Assembly (NCBI RefSeq): GCF_921293875.1
Contig: NZ_CAKLDI010000001.1
Coordinates: 1,022,475 to 1,086,474, forward strand
Direction: 5' to 3'
Origin: Vibrio stylophorae
GTDB taxonomy: Bacteria > Pseudomonadota > Gammaproteobacteria > Enterobacterales > Vibrionaceae
Length of the DNA stretch: 64,000 nucleotides
Below the pieces are notes generated by a model that saw nothing but the letters and a program-made list of their open reading frames with translations, had not been told where the DNA came from and did no database searches. Shown one piece after another: positions 38,955 through 47,961 of the stretch. Each line of letters starts with the position of its first letter. Position 1 is the first letter of the stretch. The translations under genes and the position numbers were made by a program.

Positions 38955-41846
38955 ATGACCACTGTTTTTGAATTGGATGACATCAAGCATGCTCAGAACG
39001 TGCCTGTTGTTCACGAACTTTATGATTTAACCCCAGATGAATTGCTGCTTAGCCAAGAGCATTATGAGTCTGAAGTACGCTCTTATCCGCGTCGTTTGCC
39101 TTTGGCCATTGCCAAAGCGCATGGTGTGATTGTCGAAGATAGCAAGGGCCAACAATATATCGATTGTTTGGCTGGCGCTGGTACTTTGGCGCTGGGTTAT
39201 AACCACCCTGAGATTAATCAAGCCATTGCTGATCATTTGGCCCAGGGCTTGCCGCTGCAAACCCTGGATCTCACCACCCCAGCTAAAGATCGCTTTATCA
39301 AAGCGGTGATGGCGTTTTTGCCTAGCGAATTTGCAAAGCGTGCACGTATTCAATTTTGCGGCCCATCAGGCGCCGATGCCGTCGAAGCAGCCATTAAGCT
39401 AGCCAAGCAAACCACGGGTCGCAACACCATGGCAGCGTTTCATGGCGCATACCATGGTATGACCAACGGCACCATGGCAATGATGGGTAATCTCAATACC
39501 AAAGCGCGCCGTCAAGGACTGATGGCTGATGTGCAATTTTTGCCTTTCCCATATTCATTGCGCTGCCCCTTTGGTTTGCATGGCGACGCGGGTGCGCGCC
39601 AAAGCATTCGTTACATTGAGCGCATGCTCAGCGATGATGAAAGCGGTGTCGCGAAACCTGCGGCGATCATTGTCGAGCCGATTCAAGGCGAGGGCGGGGT
39701 GATCCCAGCGCCAGCATTTTGGCTGCGCGAGCTTCGCCGCATTACCAAAGAACACGGTATTTTATTGATTTTCGATGAAATTCAATGTGGTATCGGCAAG
39801 AGTGGCCATCACTTTGCTTTTGAAGAGTCGGGTGTGACGCCAGATATTCTCTGTCTGTCAAAAGCAGTGGGTGGCGGTTTGCCGATGTCGATTTTGGTCT
39901 TTGATAAAGACATCGATACTTGGCGTCCGGGCGAGCACACAGGCACATTTCGTGGTAATCAGCTGGCCATGAGCACCGGTGCAAAAGCGCTTGAGATCAT
40001 CACCCGTGACGGTTTGGCAGAACGTGCAAAAGTTGCGGGCGCATACCTGCGTGACGGATTAGAGCGCATTGCTGGCTATACCGATTGTATGGGTGAAGTG
40101 CGTGGCCGCGGTTTGATGCTAGGCGTGGAAATTGTTGACCCATCTGGCGCGCGTAACCAATTTGGTGAGCCAAAAGCAGCGCCAGAGCTGGCGATTGCGA
40201 TTCAGCGCGCAGCACTTGAGCGTGGTTTGATTATCGAAAAGGGTGGCCGTCAAGGCTCGGTGCTTCGTTTCTTACCGCCACTGATTATCTCTGATGCACA
40301 GCTTGATTTTGTTATTGATGCCTTTAGCAAAGCGGTGATTGCCACCGCCGGTCCTGCAAAAACCCAAGAGCAGCCTGTGGCTAATGACAATTGGCAGCAG
40401 CATTTTATTGCGGTGGCACAAGGTGGCAGTGATAGCTATCAAGCGGCGATCACCCAAGCTACTGATGCCCTGCAGCAAGTGTTCGAAGATGCCGACGCAC
40501 CTTATTCAGGTGTGGCGCCAGATCTTCTAAAAGCGCAGATTGATGCTGTCAACCTGACCAACAGCGCGTTGCCTCTGGGGCAAGTGATTGAGCAAACGCG
40601 CGATCTTATCGCGCGCAACTCTATTTTGGTGCAGCACCCGCATTGCATTGCGCATTTGCACACTCCACCTTTGGTGCCAGCTCTGGCCGCGGAATCTTTT
40701 ATCAGTGCATTGAATCAGTCTATGGATTCTTGGGATCAAGCCAGCGCTGCAACTTTCGTTGAGCAAAAAGTCGTGGATTGGCTCTGTCAAACCTATCAGC
40801 TGGGCGCGCAAAGTGACGGTGTGTTTACCAGCGGTGGTACTCAGAGCAACTTGATGGGCTTGCTGCTTGCTCGCGATTGGGCGGCGGACACCTACACTGG
40901 CCACAATATTCAGCAGCAAGGCTTGCCTGATTACGCCAGTAAAATGCGCATTCTTTGTTCGCAAAAATCACACTTTACGGTGAAAACCTCCGCCTCTTTG
41001 ATGGGGCTAGGCGAGCAAGCTGTGGTTGGCGTGCCATGTAATCCAGATGGCTCCATGCAACTGGCGGCTTTGGTGAGCACCATTGATGATCTCAAAGCGC
41101 AAGGTTTGCTGCCTTTTGCCATTGTTGGTACGGCAGGGACCACAGATCACGGCGCCATTGATGATATCAACGGCCTTGCTGATATCGCTGCGCAGCACAA
41201 TTTGTGGCTGCATGTGGATGCAGCTTACGGCGGCGCATTGATTTTGAGTCGCCACGCTAGTCGATTGCATGGGGTCGAGCGCGCAGATTCATTGAGCGTT
41301 GATTTTCATAAGCTCTTTTTCCAACCAATCAGCTGCGGCGCTTTGCTGATTCAAGATAAAGCGCATTTTAACTATCTGCGCCATCACGCAGATTATCTCA
41401 ACCGCGAAGATGATGTGCTGCCAAATCTTGTCGATAAATCATTGGCCACCACCAAGCGATTTGATGCACTGAAAGTCTGGATGACCATGCAATGCGTGGG
41501 CACGCGCACCTTGGGGGCGATGTATGACCATCTGTTGCAACAAACACAGCAAGTGGCGGACATGGTCAATCAATCAGCGGATTGGGAGCTTTTGTGTACG
41601 CCATCGCTGTCCACTGTGCTATTCCGTTATCACGGCAGCCCAATGGCAAATCTAGACGGCCTCAACAAGTCACTGCGTGAACGTGCGCTGGTGGATGGCG
41701 TGGCTGTGCTGGGTGAAACCATTGTGGATGGGCAAGTAGCGCTTAAGCTCACCTTGCTCAATCCATGCTTGGCTTTAAGTGATTTTACGGCCCTGTTTGA
41801 CAACTTAACCGCTTTGGCACAGCGCATTGTGTCTGAGCACGCTTAA
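38955..41846 (+). CDS. Fused diaminobutyrate aminotransferase / diaminobutyrate decarboxylase
   Basis: Bifunctional cytosolic PLP enzyme (963 residues) that makes L-2,4-diaminobutyrate from aspartate semialdehyde and glutamate, then decarboxylates it to 1,3-diaminopropane. N-terminal half (about 1-450) is a class III aminotransferase with PLP-lysine Lys303 in LSKAVGGGLP. C-terminal half (about 480-963) is a group II decarboxylase with HVDAAYGGA and PLP-lysine Lys786 in DFHKLFFQP. The fusion is typical of Vibrio, where the genes occur with carboxynorspermidine dehydrogenase and nspC, as here. I chose ATG 38955 (MTTVFELDD) over upstream starts because the extra 31 residues are not family-like. 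Confidence 0.95.
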   Translation: MTTVFELDDIKHAQNVPVVHELYDLTPDELLLSQEHYESEVRSYPRRLPLAIAKAHGVIVEDSKGQQYIDCLAGAGTLALGYNHPEINQAIADHLAQGLPLQTLDLTTPAKDRFIKAVMAFLPSEFAKRARIQFCGPSGADAVEAAIKLAKQTTGRNTMAAFHGAYHGMTNGTMAMMGNLNTKARRQGLMADVQFLPFPYSLRCPFGLHGDAGARQSIRYIERMLSDDESGVAKPAAIIVEPIQGEGGVIPAPAFWLRELRRITKEHGILLIFDEIQCGIGKSGHHFAFEESGVTPDILCLSKAVGGGLPMSILVFDKDIDTWRPGEHTGTFRGNQLAMSTGAKALEIITRDGLAERAKVAGAYLRDGLERIAGYTDCMGEVRGRGLMLGVEIVDPSGARNQFGEPKAAPELAIAIQRAALERGLIIEKGGRQGSVLRFLPPLIISDAQLDFVIDAFSKAVIATAGPAKTQEQPVANDNWQQHFIAVAQGGSDSYQAAITQATDALQQVFEDADAPYSGVAPDLLKAQIDAVNLTNSALPLGQVIEQTRDLIARNSILVQHPHCIAHLHTPPLVPALAAESFISALNQSMDSWDQASAATFVEQKVVDWLCQTYQLGAQSDGVFTSGGTQSNLMGLLLARDWAADTYTGHNIQQQGLPDYASKMRILCSQKSHFTVKTSASLMGLGEQAVVGVPCNPDGSMQLAALVSTIDDLKAQGLLPFAIVGTAGTTDHGAIDDINGLADIAAQHNLWLHVDAAYGGALILSRHASRLHGVERADSLSVDFHKLFFQPISCGALLIQDKAHFNYLRHHADYLNREDDVLPNLVDKSLATTKRFDALKVWMTMQCVGTRTLGAMYDHLLQQTQQVADMVNQSADWELLCTPSLSTVLFRYHGSPMANLDGLNKSLRERALVDGVAVLGETIVDGQVALKLTLLNPCLALSDFTALFDNLTALAQRIVSEHA

Positions 41847-41856
41847 TTTAGAGATC

Positions 41857-41907
41857 GCTCAGCCTTATCTTGCATATGCCTTAGATATGTTTTAGATAAG
41901 GCTGAGC
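41857..41907. repeat. 14-bp inverted repeat inside the norspermidine operon
   Basis: GCTCAGCCTTATCT and AGATAAGGCTGAGC, 23 bases apart, lie 10 bases after the dat-ddc stop and end 20 bases before the dehydrogenase start. No T run follows, so it is not a standard terminator; an mRNA-stability or attenuation hairpin is likely. Confidence 0.8.
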
Positions 41908-41927
41908 CATGATGAAAAGGAACAATC

Positions 41928-43211
41928 ATGGCAGTACTACAAATTGGCGCCGGTGGCGTGGGTTGGGTTGTGGCGCATAAGGCGGCACAAAATAATGATG
42001 TATTGGGCGATATCACCATTGCATCACGCACAATCGATAAATGCGAAGCGATTATTCGCTCCATTCATGGTCGCGATAATCTCAAAGATAAAAGCAAATT
42101 ATTGCAAGCGCGCCAAGTGAACGCCGATGATATTGACGCCGTTGTGGCACTGATTGAAGAAGTGAAACCAGACTTGGTATTGAACGTGGGCTCGCCTTGG
42201 ATCAATGTACCTTTGATGGAAGCCTGCTATCGCGCCAAAGTCTCTTACTTAGATACCTCTGTTGCTGTGGATTTGTGCTCAGAAGGTCAGCAAGTACCAG
42301 AAGCTTACGATCCGCAATGGGCGTTTCGTGAGAAATATGAGCAAGCAGGGATCACCGCTATTTTGGGTGCAGGCTTTGATCCGGGCGTGGTCAGCGTATT
42401 TGCCGCTTATGCGGTGAAACATCTTTTTGATGAGATTGATAGCATCGATGTGATGGACGTGAACGCGGGCGATCACGGTAAGAAATTTGCCACCAACTTT
42501 GATCCTGAAACCAACCTGCTTGAAATTCAGGGCGACTCTTTCTACTGGGAAAATGATGGCTGGCAACGCGTGCCTTGTCATAGTCGCATGATGGAGTTTG
42601 ATTTTCCTGTGGTGGGTAATTTCAAAATTTACTCCATGGCGCATGATGAAATTCGCTCGCTACAAGAATTTATTCCCGCCAAACGCATTGAGTTTTGGAT
42701 GGGCTTTGGCGATCGCTATCTCAATTACTTTAACTGCATGCGCGATATCGGCCTACTGAGCCCTGATCCACTTACCTTGGCCGACGGCACTGTGGTACAG
42801 CCGCTACAAGTGCTCAAAGCCATGCTGCCTGATCCAACTTCTTTGGCCCCAGGCTATACCGGCAAAACCTGTATCGGTACTTGGGTTCAGGGCAGCAAAG
42901 ATGGCAAAGCGCGCAGCGTCTTTATCTATAACGATGCCGATCACCAAGAAGCCTATCGTGATGTAGAACATCAAGCCATTGCTTACACCACAGGTGTGCC
43001 GGCGATCACCGCAGCATTGATGTACTTCAAAGGCGCTTGGGCAGGAAAAGGGGTGTTTAATATCGAGCAGCTTGATCCTGATCCATTCCTTGAAACCATG
43101 CCTGCGCTTGGTTTGGGCTGGCAAGTTCAAGAATTAACGCCACAAGCGCCAGTGATCCACGATTTGCGCGCCAATGTGTCCGAGCCCAAAGTAGAAGCTG
43201 CGCTTGTTTAA
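41928..43211 (+). CDS. Carboxynorspermidine dehydrogenase (synthase)
   Basis: Cytosolic NADPH-dependent enzyme (427 residues) of the saccharopine-dehydrogenase-like family. It condenses 1,3-diaminopropane with aspartate semialdehyde and reduces the imine to carboxynorspermidine. Rossmann motif IGAGGVGWV at 5-13; GAGFDPGVVSVFAAY and DVNAGDHGKKFATNFDPE are typical blocks. Strong site AAAAGGAAC before ATG. It lies between the fused dat-ddc gene and nspC, which fixes the substrate choice towards norspermidine (the same enzyme can use putrescine to make carboxyspermidine). Confidence 0.95.
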   Translation: MAVLQIGAGGVGWVVAHKAAQNNDVLGDITIASRTIDKCEAIIRSIHGRDNLKDKSKLLQARQVNADDIDAVVALIEEVKPDLVLNVGSPWINVPLMEACYRAKVSYLDTSVAVDLCSEGQQVPEAYDPQWAFREKYEQAGITAILGAGFDPGVVSVFAAYAVKHLFDEIDSIDVMDVNAGDHGKKFATNFDPETNLLEIQGDSFYWENDGWQRVPCHSRMMEFDFPVVGNFKIYSMAHDEIRSLQEFIPAKRIEFWMGFGDRYLNYFNCMRDIGLLSPDPLTLADGTVVQPLQVLKAMLPDPTSLAPGYTGKTCIGTWVQGSKDGKARSVFIYNDADHQEAYRDVEHQAIAYTTGVPAITAALMYFKGAWAGKGVFNIEQLDPDPFLETMPALGLGWQVQELTPQAPVIHDLRANVSEPKVEAALV

Positions 43212-43259
43212 GCCTTGAAATGCAATACAGCAGGCAATACAGCAAGTAAAAGCACCATC

Positions 43260-43287
43260 AACAGGCCGACAATATCGGCCTGTTTTC
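43260..43287 (+). terminator. Terminator-like hairpin between the dehydrogenase and nspC
   Basis: AACAGGCCGA / TCGGCCTGTT with loop CAATA and a short T run, 25 bases before nspC. It may attenuate nspC relative to the upstream genes. Confidence 0.65.
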
Positions 43288-43311
43288 AATGAATGTCATG
43301 GAAAGAGAGCA

Positions 43312-44445
43312 ATGGAACAGAGTCAATTAGCCACCCCCTATTTTATGATTGATGAAGGCAAGCTGCGGCGAAACCTTGAAATTTGTCAGCAGCTCAAAGC
43401 ACGCTCTGGGGTGAAATTGGTACTTGCGCTGAAATGCTTTTCCACTTGGGGGGTGTTTGACATCATCAAAGACAGCCTTGATGGCACCACCAGTAGTGGC
43501 CCTTTTGAGGTGATGCTGGGCTATGAAACCTTTGGCGGCGAGACTCATGCCTATAGCGTCGGCTATAGCGAGGCAGATGTGCGTGCTGTGGTACCGATGT
43601 GCGACAAATTGATCTTTAATTCGCAAAGCCAGCTTCAAGCCTATCGCCATCTTGCGCAGGAAAAAACGCAGCTGGGTCTTCGTCTCAATCCTGGCGTCAG
43701 TTATGCCAGCCAAGATTTAGCTAATCCAGCGCGGGCTAATTCTCGCCTTGGGGTACATTTTGACCAGATTGATCCCAGTATTTTTGCAGGGCTTGACGGT
43801 GCTATGTTCCACATGAACTGTGAAAATAAGGATGCCAGCACATTTTCGGCATTACTTACGCAAATTAGTGAGCAATTTGGCGACTATTTGGACCAATTAA
43901 AGTGGATAAGTTTAGGTGGTGGTGTGTTTTTCACCTATCCCGAATATGACTTAGATACCCTAGTGGAAGCGCTGAAATCCTTTGCGGAGCGTCATCAAGT
44001 GCAAGTTTATTTAGAGCCGGGTGAAGCGGTGATCACCAATACCACCGACTTGGTGGTCACTGTGGTCGATATTGTCGAAAATGGCATGAAAACAGCGATT
44101 GTCGACTCCGCCACTGAGGCGCACCGTTTGGACACCCTGATCTATCATGAGCCAGCATCAGTCACAGAAGCAGATCAAAACGGCGATTATGAATATGTGA
44201 TTGGTTCATGCTCTTGTCTCGCCGGTGATCAGTTCTGCGTTAGTCGCTTTGCTGAGCCTTTAGCCATTGGCCAGCGTTTGCATATTCAAGATAGCGGCGG
44301 CTATACCATGGTTAAACTCAACTGGTTTAATGGCCTAAAAATGCCTAGCATTTATTGCCAACGCCAAGATGGCCGCATTGAACTGCTCAATCAGTTCGAC
44401 TATCAAGATTTCAAACGAACCTTATCTCAGTGGTCTATTTCCTAA
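43312..44445 (+). CDS. nspC: Carboxynorspermidine/carboxyspermidine decarboxylase
   Basis: Cytosolic PLP enzyme (377 residues) of the alanine-racemase fold that decarboxylates carboxynorspermidine to norspermidine, the polyamine used by Vibrio in biofilm signalling. PLP-lysine Lys41 in [14 protein letters not shown]. The acidic pocket block YLEPGEAV and the catalytic [10 protein letters not shown] near the C-terminus are present. GAGAG precedes the ATG. Last gene of the operon. NspS/MbaA sensor genes are not in the window. Confidence 0.96.
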   Translation: MEQSQLATPYFMIDEGKLRRNLEICQQLKARSGVKLVLALKCFSTWGVFDIIKDSLDGTTSSGPFEVMLGYETFGGETHAYSVGYSEADVRAVVPMCDKLIFNSQSQLQAYRHLAQEKTQLGLRLNPGVSYASQDLANPARANSRLGVHFDQIDPSIFAGLDGAMFHMNCENKDASTFSALLTQISEQFGDYLDQLKWISLGGGVFFTYPEYDLDTLVEALKSFAERHQVQVYLEPGEAVITNTTDLVVTVVDIVENGMKTAIVDSATEAHRLDTLIYHEPASVTEADQNGDYEYVIGSCSCLAGDQFCVSRFAEPLAIGQRLHIQDSGGYTMVKLNWFNGLKMPSIYCQRQDGRIELLNQFDYQDFKRTLSQWSIS

Positions 44446-44489
44446 CCACGCATCGATATAACACCACGCGTAGAAACAACAGATGATAC

Positions 44490-44512
44490 AAAGCGGGCCA
44501 TGCCCGCTTTTT
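44490..44512. terminator. Bidirectional terminator after nspC
   Basis: AAGCGGGC / GCCCGCTT, loop CAT, then five T. First of five GCGGGC-type terminators in the next 6 kb. Confidence 0.88.
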
Positions 44513-44517
44513 ATTTG

Positions 44518-44946
44518 CTAGCAACTACCATACAAACGAAAGGTTTCGGCAATGGCTTGGCGGTTGTCATCGCGCATAAAAAAATCAATGCCACAGCGAT
44601 AAGGTGAAACCGCATCATCCGTTTGAAAAACAAGCCAAACATGCCAAATCACCATCTCATTCACGGTATCGTATAGTGCGGGTTCATGGCCCAATTCAAT
44701 GGTCACTGGTGTTGCATTTGGCGTTGCCACTTGCGCAATAATGGTTGAGAGATCTGAATTCACACTTGCCGATTGGAGCGCATGATGAATGATTTCCTGA
44801 CGTGTGGGCTCTGTGGTCAAATGGTTGGCTTGCACTAGTTTTCCTGCCTCCCATTGCCAATAGTCATAATCAGTGGATGTGCCTGTGAAAGGCGTACATG
44901 CACTTAGTACCGCGATGGTGAATGTGGAAAATAGCGCTTTGTACAT
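44518..44946 (-). CDS. Small lipoprotein of unknown function
   Basis: 142 residues, not recognised. The signal ends in the lipobox LSAC, so a lipid-anchored envelope protein is expected; the residues after the Cys (TP) do not suggest inner-membrane retention. Two further cysteines (YRCGID and the final LYGSC) could pair. GAGG 7 bases before ATG 44946 supports the start (a GTG lies one codon upstream). The preceding 308-base gap to 45255 holds the divergent promoters and no gene I can support. Confidence 0.72.
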   Translation of the reverse strand: MYKALFSTFTIAVLSACTPFTGTSTDYDYWQWEAGKLVQANHLTTEPTRQEIIHHALQSASVNSDLSTIIAQVATPNATPVTIELGHEPALYDTVNEMVIWHVWLVFQTDDAVSPYRCGIDFFMRDDNRQAIAETFRLYGSC

Positions 44947-45254
44947 CACATAGCCTCATTGACCGCTATTGGCGAAAGCAAAGAATTTAACCTTAAGTTA
45001 ATGATTTTTCAATGTTAATTTTGTTTCTGTCAATGGTGTTAATAGTGCCAATGCTGGCGTTGTGCTTTGCATAGCTCCTCTATGCTTCCATTACTTTTTT
45101 CAATGCTATTTTTTCGACAAAGCTTTTCCGTAGGTTTCTCCTCTTTGATATGCATAAAGTTCTCAGCAGCATGGCGATATCACTTCCATACTTAATCCGT
45201 CCATGGAACGTACTTGGTGATGGCTAAGTACTGAAAATTAAGAAGGAATCAATC

Positions 45255-45746
45255 ATGAAAACGCGTGTTTATTTTATCGCATTGATGGTAGCAACATTGT
45301 TGGGTTGTCAAAGCACTTCAGGTAGCTCAAATGCTGACAGTGATAGTGGCTATGGCGCATTGGCGGGAACAGCGCTGACAACAGCGATGCAAGCTTGGGG
45401 CGCACAAGGTGCGAGTAATCCGCTGGCCGATACGATTCAGCAGGCCACAAATGTCAGTAATGAACAGGCGGTTGGTGGTCTCGGCTCGCTATTGGCACTG
45501 GCGCAAAATTCACTGGGTAGCGAACAAAACTCAGAGCTTAGTAGCTTAATTCCTGGCTATGGCGCGCTGGAGAGCACGGGATTGACCTCGCTGGTGACTA
45601 ATAACAGCAGTTTGAATAGTGCCTTTTCAGCGCTGGGGCTCGATCCTTCCATGGTGAGTACCTTTGCACCGCTGATTATTAATGGTTTAAAAGCGCAAGG
45701 TGCGAGCTCATCACTGCTGAGCTCACTCACCAGTTTATGGCAGTAA
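45255..45746 (+). CDS. DUF2780-type lipoprotein
   Basis: Lipoprotein (163 residues), lipobox LLGC at about 15-18. The mature part is low in complexity, rich in Ser, Ala, Gly and Leu (GLGSLLALAQNSLGS, IPGYGALESTGLTSL), which fits the DUF2780 (VcgC/VcgE) family found in Vibrio, function unknown. AAGGAA precedes the ATG. Own terminator follows. Confidence 0.78.
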   Translation: MKTRVYFIALMVATLLGCQSTSGSSNADSDSGYGALAGTALTTAMQAWGAQGASNPLADTIQQATNVSNEQAVGGLGSLLALAQNSLGSEQNSELSSLIPGYGALESTGLTSLVTNNSSLNSAFSALGLDPSMVSTFAPLIINGLKAQGASSSLLSSLTSLWQ

Positions 45747-45808
45747 ATGTACTCAATTGAAATGGCAGATAGTCGTTCTGCGCACTTCGATAATAGATGT
45801 TTGAAAAT

Positions 45809-45831
45809 AAAAGCGGGCTCAGCCCGCTTTT
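45809..45831. terminator. Bidirectional terminator, GCGGGC type
   Basis: AAAAGCGGGCT / AGCCCGCTTTT around one base. Lies between convergent genes. Confidence 0.92.
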
Positions 45832-45862
45832 ATATAATGAATTTATTTTCATGAATGGCATA

Positions 45863-46237
45863 TTATGCTTGGCTGTTTATTTTTTTCTCTGCGGCAGTGA
45901 AGTGAAAATATAAATAAGCCAATCCAATTGGTGCAATTACAAATCCCATCATATAGCAAAAAAACATGGTGAAAGCTTTTACTGCTAGCATTAATGGAAG
46001 GTTCACGATGAGAATGTTATTGCCCATAATGTATTTTACTACGGATTCGTAAACAAATCGTGAGTATGGGTAAATAAACGAGAGGCTTGTGAAAACCAAT
46101 AATTTGATAACGCTAATGCTTTCGCTTTTCAATTCTGTAAATAGGAGTAGTGCTAAAAATGGAATTGAAAAAATAAATTGGCGTATATAGTATTGCTTAG
46201 ATAATCCACCAAAGGTTTTTCTTAGAATAGGGTTCAT
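45863..46237 (-). CDS. Small A+T-rich membrane protein of unknown function
   Basis: 124 residues with about three hydrophobic segments (about 18-36, 45-62, 80-113). Not recognised. Base composition is clearly more A+T-rich than the neighbours, a hint of recent acquisition. AGAGG 4 bases before ATG 46237 sets the start; the open frame runs 28 codons further. Confidence 0.6.
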   Translation of the reverse strand: MNPILRKTFGGLSKQYYIRQFIFSIPFLALLLFTELKSESISVIKLLVFTSLSFIYPYSRFVYESVVKYIMGNNILIVNLPLMLAVKAFTMFFCYMMGFVIAPIGLAYLYFHFTAAEKKINSQA

Positions 46238-46415
46238 ATATCCTCTATATATGTATGTTTTTGAGGTGTGGATTATACGCTTCGCTTCAGTGGGAAAAAT
46301 ATTAGGATGGTGATAATTCACTCGTTTTTATATGGAAATGACATAAAAATCATAGCATTGTGATGCATTACCTATTGCGTTAAATGTCAATTACATTTAT
46401 TTCACATAAGAATGG

Positions 46416-46440
46416 AAAGCGGGCTTAGCTCGCTTTTTTT
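46416..46440 (+). terminator. Orphan terminator, GCGGGC type
   Basis: AAAGCGGGCT / AGCTCGCTTT (one G-T pair) and seven T. It faces plus, but no plus-strand gene ends before it (the nearest has its own terminator at 45809). It could end an unannotated small RNA from 46240-46415 or be a relic. The rest of the 46238-46592 gap is A+T-rich with no gene seen. Confidence 0.7.
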
Positions 46441-46592
46441 AATCTTGAAATTGTTTCCCTTATCGTTGCTCAAATTTGTGAATCATGACGTGAATCAATA
46501 GGTTAGGCTGAATTTTTTGTTTATGAAAGTAGGTGCATTGATGTTTGAGTGATATTTTATTTCTTTCAAATCAATGGATTGATGGCTGAGTG

Positions 46593-47891
46593 ATGTGCTG
46601 GATACGTAAATTACTAAAATTTTTTGGTTATCTACTATTGTTGCTGCTGATTGCGCTAATTGGTTTAGCCATCTATGTCCATGGTGATGAGCCATTATCC
46701 AGAGAAGCGCAAGCGATTATTGAGCGTGTCGAACATTCGGCATCTCAAGATGATCAGGCGTTTTTCTATCAGCTTGGTATGCATGCACCAGCAGATAAAG
46801 ACCCCATTGACTATGGCAAGGCGCTTTATGCCAAAGAGCTAGGTATTGATGTTGACGAGAGCACAATCGGGGATTTACAGGCGCACCGTGAGTCTTTTCG
46901 CTGGGAGCGGTTGCAATGCTTTTATAGCGAGCGGGCGAGTTGTTTCACTGAGGAATTACTGGCAGCCGCGAAAGAAAATGTCGCGCCGCATGCACAGTTT
47001 ATGGCGCGTTTTTGGACGCTCATCGCCTTGCCTGATTTTATGCAAATGAATGGCCGTGATGGCATTCATTTATATGAGGCTAATTCTTTGAATGCGGGTA
47101 CTCATTTAGTGCTGCAATCGATTTTAGTACAAGCGGAAAATGGTCAAGAAGTGCAGGCCTTTGCCAAACTGGAACGCTTGATTGCGCTGTTGCGTGATGG
47201 CTTGTCTCGTACCGATTATTTAATTTCACATGGTCATATACGTGTACTGCTTAATTTATGTTTGAATTTTCGTCATCAATTTATTTATTACTATGATGTA
47301 CCAGCACCGCCACTTGTGCCCATGACGCTTGAGGAGCGAGATTATCAAAGAGTGATGGCATATGAACTCACTCTTTTTACTCGTGTTATTCAAGCGGATT
47401 TTTACGATAATTCATCAGAGATATTTTGGGGGATACCATTTCCAAGACCTGTGCTGAACTTACTCTATAAACACAACATGACGACGAATTATATTCAGTA
47501 CTGTCATCAAGAAGGGATGAATGCTCGTTCGCAACAATCTTTAGAGGCGTATTTGGCACAACCAGATGAACAGTGGCCTGTTCGTGAGAAGCAAATGCCT
47601 GTGGTGAAAAATTTGTTTGGCTACATTTTCGGTGAAATGACCTGTAGCGAAAATGTGTGGTTTCCTTATATTCAGAAAACACGGGCAGTAGAGATAAAAA
47701 TATTGATGAGTAATGCGATTCACACACAGCCAGTCTCACAATGGGTCGATGCAGTGAAACGCGTTTTTCCAGATCAGCAAGTGACCATGAATGACAAATA
47801 TCTGTGTTTAATGTTGCCGAATATGCCGGAAGTGGAAAAGGTTTGTTTAATCCATCCAAATCAGCTCAAGCGAGAAGATGCGGCGCAGTAA
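46593..47891 (+). CDS. Membrane-anchored protein of unknown function
   Basis: 432 residues, not recognised. One N-terminal hydrophobic helix (about 8-28, FFGYLLLLLLIALIGLAIYV) is followed by a large hydrophilic domain predicted to be periplasmic. The domain has several Cys (LQCFYSERASCF, EMTCSEN, KYLCLML), possible disulfides, and helical Leu-rich segments. No enzyme motif found. The start is ATG 46593 (GTG one codon upstream) with weak ribosome pairing. Monocistronic, flanked by terminators. Confidence 0.7.
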   Translation: MCWIRKLLKFFGYLLLLLLIALIGLAIYVHGDEPLSREAQAIIERVEHSASQDDQAFFYQLGMHAPADKDPIDYGKALYAKELGIDVDESTIGDLQAHRESFRWERLQCFYSERASCFTEELLAAAKENVAPHAQFMARFWTLIALPDFMQMNGRDGIHLYEANSLNAGTHLVLQSILVQAENGQEVQAFAKLERLIALLRDGLSRTDYLISHGHIRVLLNLCLNFRHQFIYYYDVPAPPLVPMTLEERDYQRVMAYELTLFTRVIQADFYDNSSEIFWGIPFPRPVLNLLYKHNMTTNYIQYCHQEGMNARSQQSLEAYLAQPDEQWPVREKQMPVVKNLFGYIFGEMTCSENVWFPYIQKTRAVEIKILMSNAIHTQPVSQWVDAVKRVFPDQQVTMNDKYLCLMLPNMPEVEKVCLIHPNQLKREDAAQ

Positions 47892-47926
47892 CTGTGCTCA
47901 CTTCGTGCATCTACGATGCATTCAAT

Positions 47927-47949
47927 AAAGCGGGCTAAGCCCGCTTTTT
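47927..47949. terminator. Bidirectional terminator, GCGGGC type
   Basis: AAAGCGGGCT / AGCCCGCTTT around one base, then T run. Between the 46593 gene and the adenosine deaminase gene. Confidence 0.92.
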
Positions 47950-47961
47950 ATGTTTTAGCTG

